Source of the DNA: Bradyrhizobium campsiandrae
GTDB taxonomy: Bacteria; Pseudomonadota; Alphaproteobacteria; Rhizobiales; Xanthobacteraceae
Assembly: GCF_014529705.1 (NCBI RefSeq)
Contig: NZ_JAANIH010000059.1
Location: 1 to 56,893, forward strand
DNA length: 56,893 bases
Reading direction: 5' to 3'
The notes beneath the pieces are model-generated. The model worked only from the letters and a program-made list of their open reading frames with translations. It was not told the DNA's origin and ran no database searches. The position numbers and the translations under genes were made by a program. This document shows, one piece after another, positions 23,722 through 33,201 of the stretch. Numbering within the stretch: position 1 is the stretch's first letter; each line of letters opens with the position of its first letter.

Positions 23722-26700
23722 CTACGGATTCTGCGGCGTCAGCACCAGCGGCGGCTTCGGCCGGGGCTTTGCGGGCGGGGGGCCGGGCGCCGGTCTCACC
23801 TCGATCGGCGGCGGCAAGGGCGCGGCCTGCTGACTTGCCAGCGGTGGACTTGTCAGGGGTGGACGTGTCAGGGGTGGACTTGCCAGAGGTGGACTTGCCA
23901 GAGGTGGACTTGCCAGCGGTGGGCTCGGCACCGCAGGCGCGGCAAGCGGCGGTTTCGGCGTCGGCGCAGCCTTGGGTTCAGCCTTGGGTTCAGCTTTGGG
24001 CTTTTGCGGCGCGCGCCGCGGATCGCGGCCGGGCATGGGCACGTCGGTCAGCGATGGCTCGGGTCCAGGCTCGGGCGAAACCAGCGTCGGCAACGCGGCG
24101 GTCGCCGGTGGCGGCTCGCCGCGCTCGATGGCATCGAGCCTCCGCGTCTCGCGATCGATGGTGCGCACCGCAAGCCACGACGACAGCGGCGTGAGATCGA
24201 CGGAGCGGCTGAGCTTGTCGGGGGGACCTGCCGCAAACAGCTGGATCTCCGGCGGCGCGCCGGACAGGCCGGTCATGATCGGCGTCAGGCTGGCGCGGAT
24301 ATCGGCCTGGTCGGCTGGAATGTCGTAACCGCCGGAGACGATGGCGCGCGCGTTCTTCGCTTCCAGCGGTGTTGCGCCGACACGCAGCCGGCCATCGCGG
24401 ATCGTGAACGCGATCTGCGCGGAGGGGATCGTGATGGGAGCCGCCGACAGCGCCGGCTCGACCAGCTGACGCAGCTTGATGTCGTCGCTCACCTGCCCGC
24501 CGTCGCTGGCGCGGATCGCGACCTCGAAGGCGCGCGGATTGAGACCGCCGATCTCCGCCGAGTCCAGCGTCACCGTGCCGTTGCCGGCGAGCGCACCCGT
24601 CAGCGCCGAGACGCTGCGGCCCTGGCTCGTCAGCGTCATCTGCGCCGAGATGCGCCCCTTCGGCAGCGCCAAATCGCGATAATGCAGCGAGGCCGCATCG
24701 ACATTGGCGAGATCGAGATGCGCATTGAGCGCCAGACCGCTACCGCCGTTGCGCGCATCGAGGCTTGCGGTCATCTCGCCGCCACCGAGGCCGCCCTTGA
24801 GCGCATCGAGCGCGAGCGACTGGCCGTCGCTGCGGAGCGTGCCGCTGAAGGGACGCATCTCGATTCCGCCAGGCAGGCTGCCGCGCAAGGCCTGGAACGC
24901 GACGCGGCCACGCCAGCCGCTGATGAGGCCCGCGCTCAGCGGCTCGCCACTGTCATGCCCGGCGGCGCCCACGGCCAGCGCGAGCGCTGGCGCCAGATCG
25001 AGCGTGTCGAGCCCGACTTCGCCGTCGACGTCCTGATCGAGCGTCACCGCGAGATGACCGCGCAGATGCGAGCCCGCAGCGGTGCTGTCGAGATCGTCGA
25101 GGGTCAGGCGACTGCCCGATAGCATGAGGCGGGAGGACAGGCTGACAATCTGCGCTGATTTGTCGGCCGGAGCGGTCCCGAACAGCGGCGCCAGATTGGC
25201 ATTGCGTAGGTGCAGATTGACGTTCGCCTTCGGCTCCGGTGCCGACAAGTCGACGCTTCCTTGCGCATCTGCATCCAGGGCACCGCCGCTGAGCTTTGCG
25301 TTCAATTGCAAAGGCCTGCGCCACGCACCGCTCAGCCTGCCCTCGATCTGCGAGGCGCCCTCGCCCGCGGCCACGATGCGATCGAGGCCGAGCAGCGCCG
25401 TGAGCGAAGCGGCTTGCGGCGTCGAGACTTTCGAGTCCAGCGTGAAGTCGCTGTCGCGCAGCTTGTCGATGTCGATGCCGTTGACCGCGGCCACCGGCGC
25501 CTGCGCGGCGAGCGTCGCGCTGGCCTTCAGCTGCGGCGCGTCGAGCTCGACCATGGCGCGCGCATCGCTGCGATCGGCATGTTCGGTGTTCTTGTCGAGG
25601 CTGAGGTTGAGCGTCAGGCGCGTCGCGCCTGATAAGACGGGTATCGCATCGAAGCGCGCGCGCAGCGCCGGCGCGATCGGCTCCAGCAGCGCCGTGAGAT
25701 CACGCAGCGAATTGGCCGACGATTTCAGCGCGAGCTTGCCGGTGGCCCTGGTGCGATCGAAATTGCCTGAGGCTTCCGTGGTCACGCCGCTGGCCTGGCC
25801 GAACCGCAACTGCTCCAGCGACAGCGAGGTCGGGCCGTAGCCGAGCTTTGCCGCGAACGGCCGCAGCTCCTGTCCCGCCGAGATCGCCCGACCGATGTCG
25901 AGCGAGAGCTTTGCCTCCTCCGGCCACTCGCCCTTTGGACCTGCAAGCGCGCGGACGAAGCTCGCGGCGGCATCGAGGTCGAGCCGGTCCGCCTTGAGGT
26001 CGGCATCGATGCGCGAGCCCTTGCTGGCGCCGGTCTGCACGAAGGCGATGCGGCCCTCGACCGCGCCGCCTTCGATGTCGGCCTTCAGCTTGTCGATGGC
26101 GAGATGATTGGCAGCGATGGTCACGTCGCCGGCAAGGCGCAGCGGCCGCGTGCTGCGCCTGATGATCTCGTTGCGGCCCTGCAGCCAGGCCACCAGCGTG
26201 TCCGGATCGGACGACTCGACGCTGAGACGGCCGCTGAAGCTGTCGGCGCCGGGCGTTGCGCCGTTGAGCGAGAGCTGCGTCATGCCGGGCGCGCGCAGCT
26301 CGAAGCGCTGGAAGGTCCAGGACCGGCCATCGGTCTGAAGCTCGGTCGTGATGTTCTGGAGCGGACGGCCGCCCAGCATGATCTGGTCGGCGTTGAACTC
26401 GATCTGCGCCGGGATCGGCGCCTGCGGGATGGCGGCAAGTCCCGCGCGCAGCGCCGGCAAGATCCGCAGCGGCTCGGCATCGTCGCGCCCCGCGAGCCTG
26501 TCGGCATCGACCTGCCGCGCCGACAGCACCGCGCGAAGCTGCGGCGAGGCGCCGAACCTGAGGTCGCCGACGCCGCCGACCTTGAACGCGGCGTCTTCCG
26601 CGCCGAAGCTCGCGTCGACCTGGTCGAGTTTGGCGCCGGCGGGATCGGCCTTGAGCTTTGCGGTGAGCTTCCAGGGCGACGACCCCGCCTCCCCCGGCTT

Positions 26701-27435
26701 CTTCGCGGGCGACACCGCCAGCGTCAGCGCGCCGTCGAATTTCGGCTGGCGGTTGTCGAAGGCGAGGACGCCCTCGAGATCGGCCAGGATCGCCCGCTCG
26801 CCGGGGTCGATGTTGAGGTGCAGGCGGGTGGCGCTGCCATCGGCGCTGGGACCGGAGGAGACCCGGAACGGATAACGCGTGCCGGCGACGGTGAAATTGC
26901 CGTCGCCCCGCACCGCGCCGGCCAGCGAACGCACGTCGCCGGAGAACACGATGTCGTTGAGCTCCAGCGTCGAACGGCTGGCCGCGTCATGCAGGGCAAC
27001 GCGGCCGGTGAGGTTCAGCCGCTCGATGGCGAGCGATGCCAGGTTGAAGGTGCCGCTCGCGGTGGACGGCAGGTCGACCCGGCCTTTGGCGTCGAGGCCG
27101 AGATCCACGGCCATGCCGCCGACCGAAAGCTCGGTGGCGCGCCACTCGCCCCGCATCAGGGAGCCCAGGCTGAACTCGACGTCGAGCTTGTCGGCGCGCA
27201 GCCGTCCGAGATCGTTGTTGCCGCCGAAGGTGACCGAGCGCAACCGCAGCGTCGGCGTCGGCAGCAGCCGCGCGTCAAGCTCGCCCGCGACGCGCACCGG
27301 CACGCCGATGATTCGGGTCGCCTCCGCCTCGAACTGGGGCCGAAACTGGTTCCAGTCGACGAAATACGGCCCGATCAGCGCGGCCAGCAGCGCCAAGATA
27401 AAGGCAATCGCCAATCCGAGCAGCGTCGTCTGCAC
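23722..27435 (-). CDS. AsmA family protein with Pro-rich repeat tail
   Basis: 1237 aa from GTG 27435, chosen because gggaga precedes it and the translation starts right at the membrane anchor (QTTLLGLAIAFILALLAALI). The N-terminal AsmA signature follows: GPYFVDWNQFRPQFEAEATR, IIGVPVRVAGELDARLLPTP. A long beta-strand-rich body with repeated D...L.. GG... units and an AsmA_2-type C-terminal half lie in the periplasm. AsmA/TamB-like proteins are thought to bridge inner and outer membranes and carry phospholipids. The last ~100 residues are Pro-rich, with six tandem five-residue units (SPPLA and variants) encoded by the 15-bp repeats at 23833-23922. Likely monocistronic. Confidence 0.88.
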   Translation of the reverse strand: MQTTLLGLAIAFILALLAALIGPYFVDWNQFRPQFEAEATRIIGVPVRVAGELDARLLPTPTLRLRSVTFGGNNDLGRLRADKLDVEFSLGSLMRGEWRATELSVGGMAVDLGLDAKGRVDLPSTASGTFNLASLAIERLNLTGRVALHDAASRSTLELNDIVFSGDVRSLAGAVRGDGNFTVAGTRYPFRVSSGPSADGSATRLHLNIDPGERAILADLEGVLAFDNRQPKFDGALTLAVSPAKKPGEAGSSPWKLTAKLKADPAGAKLDQVDASFGAEDAAFKVGGVGDLRFGASPQLRAVLSARQVDADRLAGRDDAEPLRILPALRAGLAAIPQAPIPAQIEFNADQIMLGGRPLQNITTELQTDGRSWTFQRFELRAPGMTQLSLNGATPGADSFSGRLSVESSDPDTLVAWLQGRNEIIRRSTRPLRLAGDVTIAANHLAIDKLKADIEGGAVEGRIAFVQTGASKGSRIDADLKADRLDLDAAASFVRALAGPKGEWPEEAKLSLDIGRAISAGQELRPFAAKLGYGPTSLSLEQLRFGQASGVTTEASGNFDRTRATGKLALKSSANSLRDLTALLEPIAPALRARFDAIPVLSGATRLTLNLSLDKNTEHADRSDARAMVELDAPQLKASATLAAQAPVAAVNGIDIDKLRDSDFTLDSKVSTPQAASLTALLGLDRIVAAGEGASQIEGRLSGAWRRPLQLNAKLSGGALDADAQGSVDLSAPEPKANVNLHLRNANLAPLFGTAPADKSAQIVSLSSRLMLSGSRLTLDDLDSTAAGSHLRGHLAVTLDQDVDGEVGLDTLDLAPALALAVGAAGHDSGEPLSAGLISGWRGRVAFQALRGSLPGGIEMRPFSGTLRSDGQSLALDALKGGLGGGEMTASLDARNGGSGLALNAHLDLANVDAASLHYRDLALPKGRISAQMTLTSQGRSVSALTGALAGNGTVTLDSAEIGGLNPRAFEVAIRASDGGQVSDDIKLRQLVEPALSAAPITIPSAQIAFTIRDGRLRVGATPLEAKNARAIVSGGYDIPADQADIRASLTPIMTGLSGAPPEIQLFAAGPPDKLSRSVDLTPLSSWLAVRTIDRETRRLDAIERGEPPPATAALPTLVSPEPGPEPSLTDVPMPGRDPRRAPQKPKAEPKAEPKAAPTPKPPLAAPAVPSPPLASPPLASPPLASPPLTRPPLTSPPLASQQAAPLPPPIEVRPAPGPPPAKPRPKPPLVLTPQNP
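23833..23922. repeat. Six tandem 15-bp repeats inside asmA-like gene
   Basis: Six units of the form acttgccagaggtgg with one to three changes lie head to tail at 15-base spacing. On the minus strand each encodes a five-residue unit of the PPLAS/PPLTS type. The period is a multiple of three, so copy number can change without a frameshift. Confidence 0.9.
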
Positions 27436-27510
27436 GGGTCTCCCCTCGGCCAAGCCGGCACCCGGGTCAAACCCAAGCTGACAAACCAAGCTTCAGGCGC
27501 GCCGGAACTG

Positions 27511-27525
27511 CCCCTTATATAGGGG
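27511..27525. promoter_or_regulatory. Palindrome upstream of the AsmA gene
   Basis: cccct-tatat-agggg lies 76 bases upstream of the GTG start of the AsmA gene. The AT core inside a GC-rich leader suggests an operator or promoter element, but no family is recognised. Confidence 0.3.
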
Positions 27526-27605
27526 GAAGTGTGGCGAAGTCACAGCGACTGTTGCGCGCGGAGGTTAATGCGCCAGGCCCTGCTCACGAGCCGTACACAC
27601 AGCCC

Positions 27606-28835
27606 TCACCAGCTCGCCGGAAGCTGCTTCAGGCCGCGCAGCACGAAGGTCGGGCGCCATTGCGGGTTTTCGACGTCGTCGATGCGCAAATCCGGCAACC
27701 GGCGCAGCAGCGTGGCAATGGCGACCTCGGCCTCGATGCGCGCCAATTGAGCGCCCAGGCAGAAATGGATGCCGCCGCCGAACGACACCGGCCTGACGTT
27801 CGGGCGCGTGATATCGAGCCGGTCGGGGTGGTCGGGGTAAACCGCCGGATCGTGATTGGCCGAGCCGAGCAGGCATAGCACGGTTTCCCCCTTCGGGATC
27901 TTCTTGCCGCCGAGATCGTCGATCTCCTCCAGCGCGACGCGGCCGGTCATCTGCACGGACGAATCGTAGCGCAGGAACTCCTCGATCGCATTGACCATCA
28001 GGTCCGGCCGCGACTTGAGGAGCGCGAGCTGATCCGGATTGCGATGCAGCGCGAGCAAGCCGTTGCCGATGAGGTTAACCGTGGTCTCGTGGCCGGCGCC
28101 GAACAATAGGATGATGTTCGCCGTCAGCTCCTCGTTGCTGAGCTTGTTGCCGTCTTCCTCGGCCTGCACCAGCTGGGTGGTGAGATCGTCTCCGGGAGAG
28201 CGGCGGCGCAGCTCGAACAGCTGCTGGAAATACATCTGCGCCATCATGTTGGCGGCGTTGCCCTTGGCGATCTCCTCCGGCGTCATCGGCACCGGATCGA
28301 GCAGCCGGCCGCCGTCGCGCGAGCTCTTGTAGAAGACCTCGCGATGGTCTTCGGGGATTCCGAGCATCTCGCAGATGATGGTGACGGGCAGGCGGAAGGC
28401 AAAATCCTCGATCAGGTCCATATGGCCGCGGTCAATCACCGCATCGATGGTCTGGTCGACGATCTCCTGGATGCGCGGCCGCATGTCCTCGACGCGGCGG
28501 GCGGTGAATGCCTTCACGACGAGGCCGCGCAGGCGGGTGTGATCGGGCGGATCGGCCTGCAGCATCCAGTGCCCCATGCTGCGGAACACCGGCTCCTTCA
28601 TGATGTCGGGGCCGTAGCGGCGCATCGTACGCTCGACGAAATCCTTGCCGAAGCGCTTGTCGCGCATCACCAGGCTGACATCGGCGTGACGACTGGCGAC
28701 GAACTGGCCGAATGGCGTGACATGGATGGGATCGAGCGTGCGCAGCCGCTCGTAATGCGGGTAGGGATCGCGGATGAAGTCCGGCGACAGGGGATTGAAC
28801 AGCGGCCCACCAGCGGGTTGCACTTGCTCGTTCAT
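27606..28835 (-). CDS. Cytochrome P450
   Basis: 409 aa from the ATG at 28835 (ggtgaggtcacc leader); the upstream open frame is not P450-like. Class I bacterial P450 with I-helix LLFGAGHETTVN (oxygen-binding Thr), K-helix ExxR in AIEEFLRYDSS, and heme loop FGGGIHFCLGAQLARIEAEV (Cys ligand near residue 358). Soluble, no membrane anchor. A ferredoxin and reductase are needed but are not encoded nearby. Substrate unknown. It is divergent from a TetR regulator with a perfect palindrome between them, so expression is probably induced by a small molecule, perhaps its substrate. Confidence 0.93.
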   Translation of the reverse strand: MNEQVQPAGGPLFNPLSPDFIRDPYPHYERLRTLDPIHVTPFGQFVASRHADVSLVMRDKRFGKDFVERTMRRYGPDIMKEPVFRSMGHWMLQADPPDHTRLRGLVVKAFTARRVEDMRPRIQEIVDQTIDAVIDRGHMDLIEDFAFRLPVTIICEMLGIPEDHREVFYKSSRDGGRLLDPVPMTPEEIAKGNAANMMAQMYFQQLFELRRRSPGDDLTTQLVQAEEDGNKLSNEELTANIILLFGAGHETTVNLIGNGLLALHRNPDQLALLKSRPDLMVNAIEEFLRYDSSVQMTGRVALEEIDDLGGKKIPKGETVLCLLGSANHDPAVYPDHPDRLDITRPNVRPVSFGGGIHFCLGAQLARIEAEVAIATLLRRLPDLRIDDVENPQWRPTFVLRGLKQLPASW

Positions 28836-28931
28836 GGTGACCTCACCTTGCTTGCCGCATGACACGATACGCTGATCGCAGCCGCGACGCTCCAGCGTAA
28901 CCATCCCTTGCGAAGACGTGATCGAGCTTGT

Positions 28932-28959
28932 CAACTCGATACATTGTTGTATCGAGTTG
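28932..28959. promoter_or_regulatory. Perfect 28-bp palindrome, probable TetR operator
   Basis: Arms caactcgataca (28932-28943) and tgtatcgagttg (28948-28959) are perfect reverse complements around ttgt. The site is 23 bases from the TetR start and 97 from the P450 start, in the only promoter region both can use. Size and symmetry fit a TetR dimer-pair site. Confidence 0.75.
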
Positions 28960-28981
28960 CATTGTGCCGTAAACTGGCCCG

Positions 28982-29593
28982 ATGTCAAGGGTGAGAACCA
29001 GGCCGACCAGGGACGACACGCGCGAGGCGCTGTTCGAGGCGGCCGCGCGCGTATTCGAGCAGGAGGGCATCGCCGGCGCCAGCATCGAGGCGATCGCGGC
29101 GGAAGCCGGCTACACCCGCGGCGCGTTCTATTCGAACTTTGCGAGCAAGGACGAATTGATTTTCGCCATGCTCGAGGACCATGTCGAGCAATCGATCCGG
29201 CGCAACATGGAGATCCTGGCGCAGCACAGGAATCTGGACGATTTCATCGCGGCCTTGAAAACGATGGATCGCGGCCGGCAGGATCCTCTCACCCGCTCGC
29301 CGCTGCTGCATATCGAGATGATCCTGTTCGTCGCGCGGGCCGAGAAGCGCCGGCCGGAGCTCGCGAAGCGGCTGCGCGCGCGGCGCAAGCTGATCGCCGA
29401 CATCGTCGAGGCGACGTTGAAGGACAGCGGCAACGGCGAGAGGCTGAACCCGCCATGGATGGCCTCGGTCGTGCTCGCCCTCGAAGACGGCTTTCGCCTG
29501 CACCGGCTGATCGATCCCGAGACGACGCCGGCCGACAGTTTTTTGCGCGCGATCACGGATTTGCGGCGGCGCACGGGGCTGGGGACGGATTGA
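28982..29593 (+). CDS. TetR-family transcriptional regulator
   Basis: 203 aa. N-terminal TetR helix-turn-helix (TREALFEAAARVFEQEGIAG, ASIEAIAAEAGYTRGAFYSN, FASKDELIFAM). The C-terminal ligand domain is helical and unassigned. Divergent from the P450 gene, with a 28-bp palindrome between the two starts, so it is most likely the P450 repressor and represses itself. A ligand is not suggested by sequence. Confidence 0.92.
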   Translation: MSRVRTRPTRDDTREALFEAAARVFEQEGIAGASIEAIAAEAGYTRGAFYSNFASKDELIFAMLEDHVEQSIRRNMEILAQHRNLDDFIAALKTMDRGRQDPLTRSPLLHIEMILFVARAEKRRPELAKRLRARRKLIADIVEATLKDSGNGERLNPPWMASVVLALEDGFRLHRLIDPETTPADSFLRAITDLRRRTGLGTD

Positions 29594-29604
29594 GTTGCGG
29601 ACGA

Positions 29605-30366
29605 CTAGTTTGCTGCCGGTGCAACACCGTGAGCCCTGAAGGCGGCAACCGCTTCAGGTGAGTGCAGGTACTTGATCACCCGCAGTCCTGCCTCTTCGTT
29701 CTTGGTATCCTTGCCCAGGCCCGCCGCCAGAACCGTGACGTTGTTCAGTTCAGCCGGAAGGCTGCCGACCTTTTCAACGCCTTGAACCGAAACAATCTCG
29801 GGTTCCAGCTGGATCGCGAGATCGGCCTCGCCATTTACCAACAAGGTCGCCGCAAAGCCTCCGGCTGGAGGATATTTCGTCTTGCGCTTGATCTCGTCAG
29901 CGATGCCCAGCCGCTCCATCAGCTTCGCAATGTAGACACCGCTCGCAGCACCGGTTGCGGGGTCGCTGAACGCCACCGATCTTGCCTCCAGCAGTGCCCG
30001 CTTGAAAGCATCCGGCGTTGAAATGTCGGGCTTCGCGGCTCCGCCTTTGACGGCGACTGCGATGCCTGTGCTTGCAAACACCGAGTCCGGCTGAACCTGA
30101 GCCTTGCCATCCTTGGCGAGGCCTTCAAGCGCTGGCTTGGTCAGGATCAGGACATCGACCGCCTCGCCGTCTTGCACACGCTTGGACAGCATCGCCGCCG
30201 TTGCCCAGGAGATAACGAGCTTGTCGCCGGTGGCCGCTTCGAGCTTCGGCACCATATCCTCGAACGTCGATTCCACCGCTATCGTGGCAAACGTTTTGAG
30301 TTCAGCGGCATTTCCGGACGACACAGCCAGCAACAATCCGGCGCACCCGGCGGCAATCAATTTCAT
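29605..30366 (-). CDS. ModA-like extracellular substrate-binding protein
   Basis: 253 aa from the ATG at 30366 (MKLIAAGCAGLLLAVSSGNA signal peptide; AEL mature start). SBP_bac_11/ModA-type fold: LKTFATIAVESTFEDMVPKL, VDVLILTKPALEGLAKDG and FSDPATGAASGVYIAKLMER. ModA proteins bind molybdate or tungstate, but this group of stand-alone relatives differs in the ligand loops and no permease (ModB) or ATPase (ModC) is nearby, so the ligand is open. It ends 11 bases from the convergent TetR gene. Confidence 0.8.
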   Translation of the reverse strand: MKLIAAGCAGLLLAVSSGNAAELKTFATIAVESTFEDMVPKLEAATGDKLVISWATAAMLSKRVQDGEAVDVLILTKPALEGLAKDGKAQVQPDSVFASTGIAVAVKGGAAKPDISTPDAFKRALLEARSVAFSDPATGAASGVYIAKLMERLGIADEIKRKTKYPPAGGFAATLLVNGEADLAIQLEPEIVSVQGVEKVGSLPAELNNVTVLAAGLGKDTKNEEAGLRVIKYLHSPEAVAAFRAHGVAPAAN

Positions 30367-30586
30367 GAAACATGCTCCGATAAAATCCGGCAATATGCTC
30401 GATCTTGCCAGCGTGGGGAGCCATCCACAACTGGAATCTCGCTTGGCGGCGGTCGGAGTTCTCTACGACCATCTCATATTGCGGAAGTGCGCGCTCCGCT
30501 TCCTGAATAGTCGCCCCAAGTTCGGCCGGTCCCACGTCCTTCCACGACAGAACCTCAGCGCTGGCAAATGTTGGCATCAATGCCAT
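30302..30586 (-). CDS. Possible small or remnant gene, 94 aa
   Basis: An open frame begins MALMPTFASAEVLSWKDVGP and continues with IQEAERALPQYEMVVEN. The first ~70 residues read like a protein, while the tail runs in another frame through the start of the ModA-like gene and looks non-coding. It could be the end of a decayed secreted protein. No family is recognised, and the overlap of 65 bases with the next gene argues against it being intact. Confidence 0.25.
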   Translation of the reverse strand: MALMPTFASAEVLSWKDVGPAELGATIQEAERALPQYEMVVENSDRRQARFQLWMAPHAGKIEHIAGFYRSMFHEIDCRRVRRIVAGCVVRKCR

Positions 30587-30615
30587 CGCGCCCGTTAGAC
30601 AGACGTTAGATATGC

Positions 30616-33201
30616 TTACGCCGACCGCTTCGCCGCGTCGCGCACTGCCGGCTTGACATCGAGCCGGCGCAGCATCGCCTTGGCCTGCTCGGCGCAGTGC
30701 TCGATCAGCCAGCGCTCGAAGGCAACGGGCGCGAGCGCGGGAGCGTAGAGGAAACCCTGCACGACGTCGCAGCCGAGCCCGGCCAGCATCTTGCGCTGGC
30801 CCTCGGTCTCGACGCCTTCGGCAACGACGGTCAGCCCAAGACCCTGGCCGACGCGCACCACGGCGGTGGCGATCGCGAGCGCGCCCGCGTCACGTTCAAT
30901 GTCGCGCATGAAACTGCGGTCGATCTTCAATTCGCGGATCGGCAGATGCGCGAGCCGGCTGAGGCTGGAATAGCCGGTGCCGAAATCGTCGACCGAAAGT
31001 CCGACGCCGAGTTCACGGATCGCATGCATCGTCTCCAGCGCCGCCGCGCCGTCCTGCATGAAGGTGCCTTCGGTGATCTCCAGCATCAAGGCATCCGGCG
31101 GCAGCGCGTATTCGGTGAGGACGTCCTGCAGCCGCGCGGCCAGCGCGACGTTGCGGAAATTGAGCGGCGACAAGTTCACGGACACGCTGGGAATGTTGAG
31201 CCCGGCGCGCCGCCAGGTCGCCATTTGCCGACAGGCCTCGCGCACCGACCACAGGCCGATCTGCTCGATCAGACCACACTCCTCGGCGAGCGGAATGAAC
31301 TTTGCCGGCGAGACGTCGCCGAGCACGGCATCGTGCCAGCGCGCGAGCGCCTCGACGCCGTGGATGGCGCCGTCGCAGCTGCGGATCTGCGGCTGATAGA
31401 ACAGGCTTAGCCCATTGTCGGCGATGGCGCGCCGGAGCGCTGCGATCATTGCCAGCCGCTGCTCGGTGAGCCCGTTCATCTCCGCACTGAACATGCGGTG
31501 GGTCGAACGGCCGGCCTGCTTGGCCATGTACATGGCGGCGTCGGCCTGCTGCATCAGCGTGTCGATGTCGGTGGCGTGGTCGGGATAGAGGCTGATGCCG
31601 ATGCTGGCCGACATCGGCATCAGCTTCGATCCGAGCCGCAAGGGCGCGGCCAGCGCTTCCGTGATTCCGGCCGCGACGCGCTCGGCGCTTTCGGCATTGC
31701 GGTGCGGCAGCAGGATGACGAATTCATCGCCGCCGAGCCGGCCCAGCATGTCATCGGGCCCGATCTGATCGCGCAGCCGTTGCGCGAGCTGGATCAGCAA
31801 CTCGTCGCCGGCGGCGTGGCCGAGCGTGTCGTTGACGTCCTTGAAATGATCAACGTCGAGAAAGGCGAGCGCGACATGGCCGCCGGTCGGACAGGCGTCG
31901 ATCGCGGTCGTGATCAAGTGCCGCAACTGCGCGCGGTTCGGCAGGCCGGTGAGGATGTCGTGATAGGCGAGCCGCGCGATCTCGGCGCGCGCCTCCTTGC
32001 GCTCGATCGCGAAGGCGGCGAGATCGACGCAGGCATTGACGATGCGGCGGTGCCAGTTGCTCGGCGCGCGCGGCTCGCGATAATAAAAGGCGAACGTCGC
32101 AATGACACGACCGTCCTTGGCCTTGACCGGGGTCGACCAGCAGGCACGCAGGCCGATCGCCAGCGGCATGGCCTTGTAAGGCTGCCAGCGCGGATCCGTA
32201 TCGAGATCGGTCGCGAGCACCGGTTCGCCATAGAAGGCGGCGGTGCCGCAGGAGCCGACACTGGGGCCGATCGCGATGCCGTCCAAGGCACGCGAATAGT
32301 CCTCGGGCAGACTCGGGCCGCCGAGCGGATGAATCAAGCCGGCGGCGTCGACATGGAGCAGCGAGCAGACCACGTCGGGCGCGATCTCCTCGACGCGGCG
32401 ACATAGCCGGTCGGCGATGTCGCTGATCGGCACCTCGTCGGCGAGCGCGCTCATGATCAATTGCTGCAGCGAGCGCAATTGACGGCTTTCGGTGATGTCC
32501 TCGAGCAGGGCGAAGATATGCTTGACCTGTCCCTTCTTGTCGCGGAAGACGTCGAGACGGGCGCTGACCCAGATCTCCTCGCCGTCCTTGTCGTAGACCA
32601 GCACCTCGGCTTCGCCGCGGCGGCCATCATGCATCAGGCGCTTGACCAGGCGGGCTACGGCCTTGGTATCGGTATGGCAGCCGGCAATGAGCTCACGCGC
32701 GTGGCGTCCTTCGGCCTCGGCGCTGGTGTAGCCGAACAGCGCGGTGAACGCCGAATTGACGTAGACGATCCTCTGTTCGACGTCGGCGATGATGACTGCA
32801 CGATTGGTCTGGTCCGAGACGGCGTGAAGCAACCCGATCCTGACGCGGCGCTCGGCATCCGCGGTGACGTCGCGCGCGAACACGATGTGATGGGCCGCGC
32901 CGCCGACAGTCACGGAAGACAGCGTGATCGCCGCCTTGATGCGGCTGCCGTCGCGCCGCACCAGGCTGATCTCGTCGCGAAAATCCGCGACCGGATCGGC
33001 CTGAAGGCATTTGAGAGTGAGAATTGCGGCGTCGTGACCAAGGACGTCGGCACGCGCAAGCTTCCAGATCCGCTCCGCGCCGGCGTTGAAATGGGTAATG
33101 CGATGCGCGGCGTCGACAATGACGATGCCATCGTCGGCGCATTCAAGCGCGGCGCGAAGTACGTCCGGCAGTTCGGTCACGGGGGCGTCGGAGGCAGGCA
33201 T
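30616..33201 (-). CDS. PAS-PAS-GAF-GGDEF-EAL cyclic di-GMP protein
   Basis: 861 aa from the ATG at 33201 (MPASDAPVTELPDVL); an ATG six codons earlier is also possible. Domains: PAS (about 10-120), PAS (about 125-245), GAF (about 255-420), GGDEF with intact RLGGDEFVILL, then EAL with VEALARW, NLSPLNFRN, EITEG and VDDFGTGYSSL, all catalytic positions apparently present. So both diguanylate cyclase and phosphodiesterase activity are possible. No membrane segment, so cytosolic. PAS and GAF modules suggest a redox or ligand cue. Its upstream gap to the MFS gene carries no operon signature. Confidence 0.92.
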   Translation of the reverse strand: MPASDAPVTELPDVLRAALECADDGIVIVDAAHRITHFNAGAERIWKLARADVLGHDAAILTLKCLQADPVADFRDEISLVRRDGSRIKAAITLSSVTVGGAAHHIVFARDVTADAERRVRIGLLHAVSDQTNRAVIIADVEQRIVYVNSAFTALFGYTSAEAEGRHARELIAGCHTDTKAVARLVKRLMHDGRRGEAEVLVYDKDGEEIWVSARLDVFRDKKGQVKHIFALLEDITESRQLRSLQQLIMSALADEVPISDIADRLCRRVEEIAPDVVCSLLHVDAAGLIHPLGGPSLPEDYSRALDGIAIGPSVGSCGTAAFYGEPVLATDLDTDPRWQPYKAMPLAIGLRACWSTPVKAKDGRVIATFAFYYREPRAPSNWHRRIVNACVDLAAFAIERKEARAEIARLAYHDILTGLPNRAQLRHLITTAIDACPTGGHVALAFLDVDHFKDVNDTLGHAAGDELLIQLAQRLRDQIGPDDMLGRLGGDEFVILLPHRNAESAERVAAGITEALAAPLRLGSKLMPMSASIGISLYPDHATDIDTLMQQADAAMYMAKQAGRSTHRMFSAEMNGLTEQRLAMIAALRRAIADNGLSLFYQPQIRSCDGAIHGVEALARWHDAVLGDVSPAKFIPLAEECGLIEQIGLWSVREACRQMATWRRAGLNIPSVSVNLSPLNFRNVALAARLQDVLTEYALPPDALMLEITEGTFMQDGAAALETMHAIRELGVGLSVDDFGTGYSSLSRLAHLPIRELKIDRSFMRDIERDAGALAIATAVVRVGQGLGLTVVAEGVETEGQRKMLAGLGCDVVQGFLYAPALAPVAFERWLIEHCAEQAKAMLRRLDVKPAVRDAAKRSA

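Noticed and set aside
23833..23922. Possible CRISPR array
   Set aside because: Repeats are contiguous 15-bp units without spacers and encode a Pro-rich tail; not CRISPR.
26104..27522. Long plus-strand open frame over the AsmA gene
   Set aside because: Antisense shadow of a conserved AsmA protein; residues dominated by Arg, Gly, Ala, His, with no domain.
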